64,000 nt of DNA from Arcicella sp040387735. GTDB lineage: Bacteria; Bacteroidota; Bacteroidia; Cytophagales; Spirosomataceae. Where the stretch lies: contig JAZKDE010000115.1 in NCBI GenBank assembly GCA_040387735.1, positions 28,465 through 92,464 on the forward strand, written 5' to 3'. Below, piece after piece: positions 6,510 through 14,753 of this stretch (position 1 is the stretch's first letter; each line of letters starts with the position of its first letter). Both the position numbers and the translations under genes were made by a program. The notes under the pieces were generated by a model that was given only the letters and a program-made list of their open reading frames with translations, was not told the DNA's origin and made no database searches.

Positions 6510-9272
6510 ATGAAACAAATTCTATCATTTGTCCTGATTATGTTCGGGACGGTGGGTACTCTGTTTGCCCAAGAACGTACTGGTAAAGTTACAGATGCTT
6601 CAAGCGGTGCTGTGCTTCCAAGTGTGAATGTATCTATCCAAGGTACAAGCCGTGGTGTAGTTACCGATGCTAACGGTAGTTACAAAATTGTTGCTGCTGA
6701 AGGTAGCAAATTGGTATTCTCTTTTATCGGTTACACTTCCGTAACCCAATCTGTTGGCTCTGCTACAATTATTGATGTTCAATTGACTGCTTCAACTACT
6801 CAATTGGATGAAGTTGTTGTTTCTACAGGTAGTCGTAACTCACAAAGAACGGTAACGGATGCTGCCCTTCCAATTGATATTATTGGGGCAAGCGATTTGA
6901 AAATGACTGGTCAAACTACTTTTGACAAGGCTCTTCAGTATAGCGTTCCTTCTTTCAATACGGTTAACACACCTGTAAATGATGCGACCACTTTGTTAGA
7001 TCCTTGGGAAATTCGTAACATGGGACCAAGCCGTACTTTGGTTTTGGTAAACGGTAAACGTAAAAACCTTAGTTCATTATTGTACGTTCAATTCTCGCCA
7101 GGTCGTGGTGAAACAGGGGTAGATATTTCTGCTATTCCTCAACAGGCAATTAAACGTGTGGAAATTTTACGTGATGGTGCTTCGGCTCAATACGGTTCTG
7201 ATGCGATTGCGGGTGTAATGAACATTATTTTAAAGGATAAATACGAATATACTTCGTTGAACTTCAACAGTGGAATTACTTCGGCTGGTGACGGCGGAAT
7301 GTATGGTTTGGCTTTGAATGGTGGTGCAAATTTCGGTACTAAAGGTTTCATAAACTATACCGTTGATTTTTCTAAACAAAATTCGGCTGTTCGTTCTGGA
7401 ATTGTTGATGTTCCAACTGAAATTGCCACTTTTGGTGGAAGTCCTGCACAAGATGCTTTAATTAGAGCGTTTTTAAAAGATGTTCCAACGGGTGGAAATA
7501 TCAATGGTACTGCTGAAACAACGGCGGGTAAATTTTTGGTAAACTTTGGGATTCCAGTTGGAGATAAAAGTGAGATTTATGGAAATGCTGCGATGGTGGT
7601 GAAACGTGTTTCAAGTTTTGCTAACTACCGTCCTCCATATTGGAGACAAGACCGTGGTTTATTACACAGCATTACTGATAATGGTGGTAAAAACTATTTA
7701 ACCAATGCAACTTTAGCATTCCCAACTGATAACGTAGATATTTACAAAGGATATGTTGGATACGTGCCAACTTTTGAAGGTGATTTAGTTGATTATAATG
7801 CTTCATTAGGCGTAAAAGGAGAAACTAACGGCTGGAAACACGACGGAAGTTTAACCATTGGTGGTAACTCTCAAGGTTACACAGTTGACAATACCGTAAA
7901 CCGTACTTTGGGTACTGCAAGTCCAACTCGTTTCAAACCAGGTGGATATGAATTCAGTCATATTGTTGGAAACATCGACGTTTCAAAAGCAGTAACGGAT
8001 AAATTAGGCGTTGCTTTCGGTATTGAAGCTCGTTCTGAAAAATATACAATTATTGCGGGTGATGAAGCATCTTATACAGGAGAAGGTTCAAACTCATTCC
8101 CAGGTATTTTGGCTGCCAACGCAGGAAGTAATCAACGTTTCAACATTGGTGCTTATTTGGATTTGAGTTATGATATTTCTAAAGATTTCTTAATCAACGG
8201 AACGGTTCGTACTGAAAATTATAGCGATTTTGGTTCAAAAAATGTTTGGAAATTATCTTCACGTTATAAATTAGCGGATGATAAAATCGTATTGAGAGCT
8301 TCTGCTTCAACGGGTTTCAGAGCGCCAACATTACACCAAATCTATGCACAATCAACGCAAGCGGCTTTTGTGGGTGGTACAATTCAATTATCAGGTTTGT
8401 TTAACAACAAAAGTTCTCAAGCAAGATTGTTAGGAATTCCTGCTTTGAAACCTGAGCAATCAACTAACTATACATTCGGTGTGGGCTTAAATCCAACGAA
8501 AAATTTGAGCATTACTTTAGACTATTATACAATCAATGTTAAAGACAGAATTGTATATAGTTCTTCAATTTCTTCTGGAGATGCTAACAGTGCTTTAGGT
8601 AAAATTTTAGCTCAAGCGGGTGTAAAAACGGTTCAATTCTTTATTAACGGAATTGAAACAGTCAACTCAGGTATTGACTTTGTCGTTTCTTACAAAAACA
8701 TCAATTTGGGAGAAGGTAAGTTAGGAATCAATCTTGCAGGAAACGTGACAACTCAAAACGAAATTGTGGGTAATCCAACGACACCAGATGCCATTAAAGC
8801 GGCTGGTTCAAGTATTTTGAATACACAAATCAAATCGTTATTGACTGAAAGTCGTCCAAAATACAAAGCAATTTTAGGAATCAATTATTCTTTGAAAAAA
8901 TGGAACGTAAACTTGGCTAACACTTTATTTGGCTCAACTTCATTCCAAGATTTGGATAATGGTGGTGCTGATATGGAAAACATCAAAGCGGTATTTACTC
9001 CAGCAGTTGTTACAGATTTAAGCGTAAGTTATAATTTCAGCAAAAGCGTATCTTTCACTGCCAATGCTAATAACTTATTGAACGTGTTGCCAAAATGGGA
9101 TTTAATTGCTCAAAATGCAGCGGGTGCAGCAGCTATTGATACGCCTGAGAAAAAAGCGTTATTGAGAGGTTTCTTAGGATTCAGTGGTCGTTATGATATT
9201 CTTGGCTATAACGGTTCACAATTCAGTCAATTAGGAACAATGTTTAATGCAAACTTGCAAATTCGTTTCTAA
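6510..9272 (+). CDS. TonB-dependent outer-membrane receptor
   Basis: A 920-residue TonB-dependent transporter. After a signal peptide ending LFAQ comes a carboxypeptidase-regulatory-like domain (about residues 22-105, GKVTDASSGAVLPSVNVSI), then the plug (about 110-240, with VNGKRKN, VEILRDGASAQYGSDAIAGV and MNIILKD), then a 22-strand-type barrel ending in the outer-membrane-protein Phe signature NLQIRF. It imports a large substrate across the outer membrane using TonB energy. There is no SusD-like partner next to it, so a siderophore, cobalamin or peptide substrate is as likely as a glycan; the substrate cannot be told from sequence. It is a single-gene unit with its own terminator. Confidence 0.9.
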   Translation: MKQILSFVLIMFGTVGTLFAQERTGKVTDASSGAVLPSVNVSIQGTSRGVVTDANGSYKIVAAEGSKLVFSFIGYTSVTQSVGSATIIDVQLTASTTQLDEVVVSTGSRNSQRTVTDAALPIDIIGASDLKMTGQTTFDKALQYSVPSFNTVNTPVNDATTLLDPWEIRNMGPSRTLVLVNGKRKNLSSLLYVQFSPGRGETGVDISAIPQQAIKRVEILRDGASAQYGSDAIAGVMNIILKDKYEYTSLNFNSGITSAGDGGMYGLALNGGANFGTKGFINYTVDFSKQNSAVRSGIVDVPTEIATFGGSPAQDALIRAFLKDVPTGGNINGTAETTAGKFLVNFGIPVGDKSEIYGNAAMVVKRVSSFANYRPPYWRQDRGLLHSITDNGGKNYLTNATLAFPTDNVDIYKGYVGYVPTFEGDLVDYNASLGVKGETNGWKHDGSLTIGGNSQGYTVDNTVNRTLGTASPTRFKPGGYEFSHIVGNIDVSKAVTDKLGVAFGIEARSEKYTIIAGDEASYTGEGSNSFPGILAANAGSNQRFNIGAYLDLSYDISKDFLINGTVRTENYSDFGSKNVWKLSSRYKLADDKIVLRASASTGFRAPTLHQIYAQSTQAAFVGGTIQLSGLFNNKSSQARLLGIPALKPEQSTNYTFGVGLNPTKNLSITLDYYTINVKDRIVYSSSISSGDANSALGKILAQAGVKTVQFFINGIETVNSGIDFVVSYKNINLGEGKLGINLAGNVTTQNEIVGNPTTPDAIKAAGSSILNTQIKSLLTESRPKYKAILGINYSLKKWNVNLANTLFGSTSFQDLDNGGADMENIKAVFTPAVVTDLSVSYNFSKSVSFTANANNLLNVLPKWDLIAQNAAGAAAIDTPEKKALLRGFLGFSGRYDILGYNGSQFSQLGTMFNANLQIRF

Positions 9273-9296
9273 TCATTTTAGAACATTTATATTTTC

Positions 9297-9330
9297 AAAA
9301 AGAGAACTCCGCAAGAGTTCTCTTTTTGTT
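9297..9330 (+). terminator. Rho-independent terminator of the TonB receptor
   Basis: A perfect 13-bp stem (AAAAAGAGAACTC at 9297-9309 with 9315-9327) around a CGCAA loop, ending in a T run, 24 nt after the stop. Confidence 0.85.
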
Positions 9331-9389
9331 TTATAAAACATCTCAAGTTGAAAATGGGTTACTATCTTAAACGTTAATCAATCAAAATT

Positions 9390-10307
9390 TTGAAAACAAT
9401 CATCATCGGAGCAGGAATGGCGGGACTTTCGGCAGCCAAAGTTTTAGTAGAAAAAGGACATGAAGTTACGGTTTTAGATAAAAGTCGTGGTGTAGGAGGA
9501 AGGATGTCAACTCGTTCCATGGAAAATGCTAAAGCTGACCACGGAGCTCAATATTTTTCCGTAAAATCGGCTGAATTTCAAGTATTCATTTCGGAATTAC
9601 AATCGGAAAATATTGCCAAAGAATGGCATCTTGCCCAACGTGAAAATGTCCGTTATATCGGAAGAAAAGGCATGAACACCATTCCGAAAAAAATGGCATC
9701 AACCCTAAATATCCAATTAAATGAAAAAGTAGTATCAATTGCTGAAAATGAAATTAAAACAGAATTAGGAAATAGCTATTCGTTTGATAATCTGATTATT
9801 ACCATTCCTATTCCACAAGTGATTGACCTTTTTAATGCGTCTGAAATTCCATTTTCTGAAAAGGATAAATCCGTAATTGATTCCATTGAGTACGACCCTT
9901 GTATTGCGGTTATGGCAGTATTGAAACAAGCAACCGAAATACCAAGCGGAGGAATAATCTTAGCAAATCAGCCCGTTGCTTGGATTGCCGATAATTTTCA
10001 GAAAGGTATTACCGAAGTCCCAACTGTTACGATTCACGCCTCGGCAGAATTTAGTAAAAAACATTTAGAAGATGATTTAAAAGAAGTTAGTAAAGAAATG
10101 CTATCTTCTGTAAATCAATGGATTGATTCTGGAAATATCGTTTCTACTCAAGTTCACCGTTGGCGTTATAGTCTTGCTTGTAAGCGTTATTCAGAAAGTT
10201 TTTACCAATTCGAAAATCAACCGATTTTCTTAGCGGGTGACGGTTTTGGTATTGGCAATGTCGAAGGAGCTTTCTTGTCGGGATACAATTTGGCATTTGC
10301 CATTTAA
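9390..10307 (+). CDS. FAD-dependent oxidoreductase, renalase-like
   Basis: A 305-residue Rossmann-fold flavoprotein. The N-terminal dinucleotide motif IIIGAGMAGLSAAKVL is followed by the second FAD contact VLDKSRGVGGRMSTR and DHGAQYFS, characteristic of the renalase-like group (COG3380), and the C-terminal FAD motif LAGDGFGIGNVEGAFLSG. The probable reaction is oxidation of a small NAD(P)H-derived or amine substrate; the substrate is unknown. The start is a TTG at 9390: an in-frame stop lies 18 nt upstream, no ATG is available, and the FAD motif begins three residues in. The DUF418 gene follows 84 nt downstream and may be co-transcribed. Confidence 0.8.
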   Translation: MKTIIIGAGMAGLSAAKVLVEKGHEVTVLDKSRGVGGRMSTRSMENAKADHGAQYFSVKSAEFQVFISELQSENIAKEWHLAQRENVRYIGRKGMNTIPKKMASTLNIQLNEKVVSIAENEIKTELGNSYSFDNLIITIPIPQVIDLFNASEIPFSEKDKSVIDSIEYDPCIAVMAVLKQATEIPSGGIILANQPVAWIADNFQKGITEVPTVTIHASAEFSKKHLEDDLKEVSKEMLSSVNQWIDSGNIVSTQVHRWRYSLACKRYSESFYQFENQPIFLAGDGFGIGNVEGAFLSGYNLAFAI

Positions 10308-10391
10308 CACTTTTTACCTTTTGAATCTGCAACCTTTCTACTTATTTTATCATCTGATTACCTAAAACGTCTTGACTGATAAATAAGAACT

Positions 10392-11621
10392 ATGAAAACA
10401 TTTCCTGTTACTCCCAAAGAAAGAATTTTGTTGATTGATGGTTTGCGAGGTTTCTCGCTTTTTGGCATTGTGCTTGCCCATATTAGTGGTTGGTTTATTG
10501 CGGGTGCAGTACCGAGTTCGGTATGGCAAAAATTCCAAAATGATATTGGTTCAACTATCGCTAACTATTTTGGTGCTATTTTTATTGATGGTAAATTCTA
10601 CACACTTTTCTCTTTTTTATTTGGGTTGAGTTTTGCGATTCAACTGCTACAAAAAAAGGATAATGATGATAAATTTATTCCGAGATTTATGTGGCGTTTG
10701 GTGATTTTATTCATCATTGGTTTTATTCACCATATTCACTGGAAAGGTGATATTCTGGGTATTTATGCTTTTTTGGGCTTTTTTATGATTCTGTTTCGGA
10801 ATGTCAGTGATAAAATTCTTTGGATTGGAATTCTATTCTTTATCCTAAATATTCCAATTTTGGTTCGTGATGTGATTAAAAATAATCAGCCCAAAGAGAA
10901 ACCTAAAACCGAAAAAGAGCAGAAAGTTGAGCAAGAAAAATACGAGAAAGAAACACTGAAATCTTATAATGTTCTGAAAAAAGGAAGTTATTCGGAAGTC
11001 ATTGTTCAAAATTTTAAAGATTTCAAATACAAAGCAGATTTTCAATTTGATTCTGGGCGAATTTATATCACTTTGGGATTTTTCCTTTTGGGACTTTGGG
11101 TTGGGAAACGTAGGCTTTTTGAAAACTATGACCAGAATAAATCTTTCTTCAAAAAAATAATGTGGTGGTGTTTAACAACAAATATTTTCATTATCGCTTT
11201 TTTCCTGACGTTAGATTTTGCTAAACTTTGGGAAAAATTACCCACTTGGTTCGGAATGGTGGCTAATTTCTTGTTTACAATTCATTCAATAACTATGACG
11301 TTATTTTACATTTCAGCGATTTCGCTTTTACTTAATCTACCAAGTATGCGTTGGATATTGGATAAGCTGTCGGCTGTTGGTAAAATGGGATTAACTAATT
11401 ACTTGTTACAAAGTGTGATAGGTGTGGTTTTGTTTTATGGAATTGGTTTTGGTTTGGCAGGAAACTTTAATGCGGGATGGTGTTATTTAATTGGAATGGC
11501 GATTTTTATATTCCAGATATTTTTCAGTAAATGGTGGTTATCGAAATTTATTTACGGGCCAATGGAATGGCTATGGCGTTCGGCAACTTATTTAAAATGG
11601 CAACCCATTCGCAGGAATTAG
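10392..11621 (+). CDS. DUF418 family multi-spanning membrane protein
   Basis: A 409-residue integral membrane protein of the DUF418/YeiB group. Near the start RILLIDGLRGFSLFGIVLAH is the family hallmark, followed by a conserved FIDGKFYTLFSFLFGLSF. About eight to ten hydrophobic helices are visible, interrupted by a charged, Lys/Glu-rich cytoplasmic loop at about residues 160-195. The C-terminal part (KLSAVGKMGLTNYLLQSVIG and GPMEWLWRSATY) matches the DUF418 domain proper. A transport role has been suggested for the family but is not established. No clear terminator follows. Confidence 0.85.
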   Translation: MKTFPVTPKERILLIDGLRGFSLFGIVLAHISGWFIAGAVPSSVWQKFQNDIGSTIANYFGAIFIDGKFYTLFSFLFGLSFAIQLLQKKDNDDKFIPRFMWRLVILFIIGFIHHIHWKGDILGIYAFLGFFMILFRNVSDKILWIGILFFILNIPILVRDVIKNNQPKEKPKTEKEQKVEQEKYEKETLKSYNVLKKGSYSEVIVQNFKDFKYKADFQFDSGRIYITLGFFLLGLWVGKRRLFENYDQNKSFFKKIMWWCLTTNIFIIAFFLTLDFAKLWEKLPTWFGMVANFLFTIHSITMTLFYISAISLLLNLPSMRWILDKLSAVGKMGLTNYLLQSVIGVVLFYGIGFGLAGNFNAGWCYLIGMAIFIFQIFFSKWWLSKFIYGPMEWLWRSATYLKWQPIRRN

Positions 11622-11624
11622 CCT

Positions 11625-11756
11625 TATTGCTCCATACTAAATGATGATTGCTATTGTTATAGTCCATCAAACCAATACTAATTATAATTAAACCAATAAT
11701 TAACCGAGCCACAGGTTTGCGGAATAAACTTTCTTGGCTAATTTTGTATTGATTTG
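11625..11756 (-). pseudogene. Possible relic of a small membrane-protein gene
   Basis: Outside any gene, the minus strand reads YKISQESLFRKPVARLIIG followed by LIIISIGLMDYNNSNHHL. This looks like a basic-flanked membrane helix in coding DNA. There is no start codon, and a stop lies a few codons upstream. The frame runs on into the DUF418 gene, where it is only a shadow. I cannot name the family. Confidence 0.25.
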
Positions 11757-11757
11757 A

Positions 11758-11841
11758 AGTCTATGAGTAAATGAGTACAAGGTATATGAGTTTTGCTCTG
11801 TATTACCGTTCAATACTCACTTATCTTGTTCTCATAGACTT
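11758..11841. repeat. Inverted repeat built from iterated words
   Basis: AAGTCTATGAG at 11758-11768 and its exact complement at 11831-11841 flank a loop full of related words (ATGAGTACAAGG, TATATGAG, ACTCACTTATC). It lies just upstream of the pdhB start, so it could form a long imperfect hairpin in the leader. Confidence 0.5.
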
Positions 11842-11868
11842 ATAAACTCATAAACTGATAACTTAAAA

Positions 11869-12852
11869 ATGAGAGAAATACAATACAGAGAGGCACTTCG
11901 TGAAGCCATGAATGAAGAAATGCGTAAAGACGCATCGGTTTTTTTAATGGGAGAAGAAGTTGCCGAATACAATGGTGCCTACAAAGTTTCACAAGGAATG
12001 TTGGACGAATTTGGTCCAGAACGTGTAATTGATACGCCAATTGCTGAATTAGGCTTCGCTGGAATCGCTGTTGGAGCGGCCGCAAACGGTCTTCGTCCAA
12101 TTGTGGAATTCATGACTTTCAACTTTTCGTTGGTAGCGATTGACCAAATAATTAACTCGGCGGCCAAAATGATGTCAATGTCGGGTGGACAGTATTCTTG
12201 TCCAATTGTTTTCCGTGGACCAACTGGTAACGCTGGACAATTATCATCTCAACACTCATCAAATTTTGAAAACTGGTTTGCCAATACTCCAGGTTTGAAA
12301 GTGGTTATTCCTTCAAATCCGGCAGATGCTAAAGGTTTGTTAAAATCAGCGATTCGTGATAATAACCCAGTTATTTTCATGGAATCAGAATTAATGTACG
12401 GTGATAAAGGTCTTGTACCAGATGGAGAATATTTGACCCCAATCGGAAAGGCAAATATCGTAAAAGAAGGTACCGACGTTACGATTGTAACTTTTGGTAA
12501 AATGCTTTCGAGAGTTGTTATGCCAGCTGTTGCTGAATTAGCAAAAATGGGAATTAATGCGGAAGTAATTGACTTGAGAACTGTTAGACCAATTGATTAC
12601 GAGACTGTTCTTGCTTCGGTTAAGAAAACTAACCGTTGTGTAGTGGTTGAAGAAGCTAATCCAATTGCGGCACTTTCTTCTGAAATTGCTTACAATGTTC
12701 AACGTTGGGCATTTGATTTTCTGGATGCTCCTGTCATTCGTGTTAACTCGAAAGATTTACCTCTACCTTACGCTGCTACACTTTTAGAAGCAATTCTTCC
12801 AAGTGTAAGCGGAACAATTGAAGCGGTAAAAAGAGTATTGTACAAAATATAA
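11869..12852 (+). CDS. pdhB: Pyruvate dehydrogenase E1 component, beta subunit
   Basis: A 327-residue transketolase-like beta subunit of the alpha2beta2-type pyruvate dehydrogenase E1. Characteristic blocks are MGEEVAEYNGAYKVSQG, the thiamine-side VIDTPIAELGFAGIAVGAA, the PIVFRGPTGNAGQLSSQHS loop and the C-terminal transketolase domain with EVIDLRTVRPIDYETV. With the alpha subunit it decarboxylates pyruvate and transfers the acetyl group to E2 lipoamide in the cytoplasm. The alpha subunit and E2 are not adjacent; split pdhA/pdhB loci are common in Bacteroidota. The gene is monocistronic, ending in a hairpin shared with the convergent LytTR gene. Confidence 0.95.
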   Translation: MREIQYREALREAMNEEMRKDASVFLMGEEVAEYNGAYKVSQGMLDEFGPERVIDTPIAELGFAGIAVGAAANGLRPIVEFMTFNFSLVAIDQIINSAAKMMSMSGGQYSCPIVFRGPTGNAGQLSSQHSSNFENWFANTPGLKVVIPSNPADAKGLLKSAIRDNNPVIFMESELMYGDKGLVPDGEYLTPIGKANIVKEGTDVTIVTFGKMLSRVVMPAVAELAKMGINAEVIDLRTVRPIDYETVLASVKKTNRCVVVEEANPIAALSSEIAYNVQRWAFDFLDAPVIRVNSKDLPLPYAATLLEAILPSVSGTIEAVKRVLYKI

Positions 12853-12882
12853 TTTTGGTGCGATTGACGCATCAGTTTCGAT

Positions 12883-12925
12883 AAAACAAAAGCCCTCAGA
12901 ATTCAATTTTGAGGGCTTTTGTTTT
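12883..12925. terminator. Bidirectional terminator between pdhB and the LytTR gene
   Basis: A perfect 16-bp stem (12883-12898 with 12910-12925, core AAAAGCCCTCA), with an A tract on the left and a T tract on the right, lying between two convergent genes. Confidence 0.85.
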
Positions 12926-12942
12926 TGGGTTTTGTCCAAATA

Positions 12943-13308
12943 TCAACGCCTTAATATTTTTCTAAAATCAGCGGTATATTTTAAGACTCTTTTCTTCCTT
13001 CTCGAAATCATCGCTTGTAAATTATTACTCATCATAATACACTCATTTTCTTCGTCATAACATTTCAAATGTGAATCATTAATAAGGTACGATCGATGAG
13101 TTCGGGTAAATTGATGGTCTTTCAGCAACTCATCAAAGAGTTTGATTGTGCGGGAAATGATGATTTTTTCCCCGCTGATTAAATGGAAAGAAGTGTAATT
13201 TGCTTCTGCTTCCAACATAATAATTTCTGTAATCGGGATTTTCTTTTTTTGATAAATGAAATCCATTTTCCCCTTTGAAATGATACAAAAATCAGGACTG
13301 GCAGCCAT
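12943..13308 (-). CDS. Stand-alone LytTR-type DNA-binding regulator
   Basis: A 121-residue protein consisting almost entirely of a LytTR DNA-binding domain: IPITEIIMLEAEANYTSFH, then GEKIIISRTIKLFDELL and FTRTHRSYLIN, the recognition region in this family. There is no receiver domain, and no histidine kinase gene lies nearby, so it is either controlled by an unlinked sensor or acts alone. The start at 13308 gives a 22-residue lead-in before the domain. The 241-nt gap upstream (13309-13549) shows no gene. Confidence 0.85.
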   Translation of the reverse strand: MAASPDFCIISKGKMDFIYQKKKIPITEIIMLEAEANYTSFHLISGEKIIISRTIKLFDELLKDHQFTRTHRSYLINDSHLKCYDEENECIMMSNNLQAMISRRKKRVLKYTADFRKILRR

Positions 13309-13549
13309 AAAGTTGATGTGTTAGTAATGCTGTTTAAAAAATAGTGGTTAGGTTGAAAATCTGTAAATGCTGTTATGGCGTGTTTTAGAAGGAATAATTA
13401 CTGATTTGCGAAACAAAAATATCTCACTCAAATAACAAAATTCACTAAATGATGCGTAGAACACCAATTAGTATGTGAAATCAATAAAAGTGTGGGTGAA
13501 TGCTTTTGGGGTGAATTGGTTTGAGTGTGCAGTTGTATGAATTGCACGC

Positions 13550-14614
13550 TCAAAAATTAAGCATCAATTGTTTGCCAATCATTTCATCGGCAAATTCTAA
13601 GTTAGAAAGAGAAATGCCTAAAAGTCGAACACCTTTAGGAACGGGTTGGATTTGGTCTAATAAATCAAAAGAAATTTTCTCGAAAAATGATTTATCCATA
13701 ATAGCTGACAAAGTCGTTTTACTTCGAGTAATTTGTTGAAAATCGAGGTATTTTACTTTCAAACTTACTGTGCGTCCGTAAACGTGAGTTCGGTCGCAGT
13801 AACGCCAAACGTCATCTATCAGCGGTGCCAAACCTGCTTCTAATTCAATCTTCGTTTCTAAATCGGTATTAAATGTATTTTCTGAACCAACTGATTTACG
13901 AATTCGGTCGGGGTTTACAGGGCGATTATCAACTGCACGAGCAATGTCGTAATAATATCCGCCCGCTTTACCAAAATGTTTACGGAGGAAGGCTTCGTCT
14001 TTTTGTCGTAAATCTAAACCCGTAAAAATTTTCATTTTGTTCATTTTCTCAGCCGTCACTTTCCCAATTCCATGAAAACGATAAACGTCCAACTCCTCCA
14101 CAAATTTCTCGCCTTCATTGGGTTTTATCACGAATAATCCGTCGGGTTTGTTGTAGTCGGAAGCTAATTTAGCTAAAAATTTATTATAAGAAATCCCCGC
14201 CGAAGCCGTCAATTGCGTTCGTTCTTTAATCTTTGCTTTTATTTCCTTGGCAATTTCAGTTGCGGAAGAAATTCCTTTCAAATTTTCAGTAACATCAAGA
14301 TAGGCTTCGTCTAAAGAAAGAGGTTCTACCAGAGAAGTATATTCCAAAAAAACTTCTCTGATTTGATTAGAAACGGCTTTATAGGCTTCAAATCGAGGTT
14401 TTACGAATATTAGATTTGGACATTTGTGAGCGGCAATGATAGATGACATTGCTGACCGAACGCCAAACTTACGTGCTTCATAACTGGCGGCTGCCACCAC
14501 GCCACGTTCTTTTGAACCACCCACAGCCACGGGTTTTCCACGCAAATCAGGATTGTCCCGTTGCTCAACGGAAGCATAAAATGCGTCCATGTCTATGTGG
14601 ATAATTTTTCGCAT
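13550..14614 (-). CDS. dinB: DNA polymerase IV (Y family)
   Basis: A 354-residue translesion polymerase. The metal-binding palm residues are present: Asp8 in IIHIDMDAFYASVEQ and Asp102-Glu103 in LSLDEAYLDVT. A helix-hairpin-helix thumb block, VYRFHGIGKVTAEKMNKM, and a little-finger domain follow. The protein ends in QLMLNF, which fits the C-terminal beta-clamp-binding peptide of Pol IV proteins. It copies past DNA lesions, with error-prone synthesis. No LexA-type box could be recognised upstream. Confidence 0.95.
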   Translation of the reverse strand: MRKIIHIDMDAFYASVEQRDNPDLRGKPVAVGGSKERGVVAAASYEARKFGVRSAMSSIIAAHKCPNLIFVKPRFEAYKAVSNQIREVFLEYTSLVEPLSLDEAYLDVTENLKGISSATEIAKEIKAKIKERTQLTASAGISYNKFLAKLASDYNKPDGLFVIKPNEGEKFVEELDVYRFHGIGKVTAEKMNKMKIFTGLDLRQKDEAFLRKHFGKAGGYYYDIARAVDNRPVNPDRIRKSVGSENTFNTDLETKIELEAGLAPLIDDVWRYCDRTHVYGRTVSLKVKYLDFQQITRSKTTLSAIMDKSFFEKISFDLLDQIQPVPKGVRLLGISLSNLEFADEMIGKQLMLNF

Positions 14615-14642
14615 AATTACTTAAATAATGGCAGACTGATTG

Positions 14643-14733
14643 AACGGATTAGACACTGATTGGAGATTTATTTTAAAATCAAATCTCGAACCAATTTTAT
14701 AAACAAACCTTTAAAATAAGTGCCTAATCCGTT
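14643..14733. repeat. Nested inverted repeat upstream of dinB
   Basis: AACGGATTAGACACT at 14643-14657 and AGTGCCTAATCCGTT at 14719-14733 pair with one mismatch across a 61-nt spacer that itself contains a smaller palindrome centred on TTTTAAAA (about 14671-14678). It lies between the dinB start and the end of the upstream ABC gene (both minus strand), so it could end ABC transcription or sit in the dinB leader. Confidence 0.6.
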
Positions 14734-14753
14734 TAATGTGGGCTATTCTGAAA

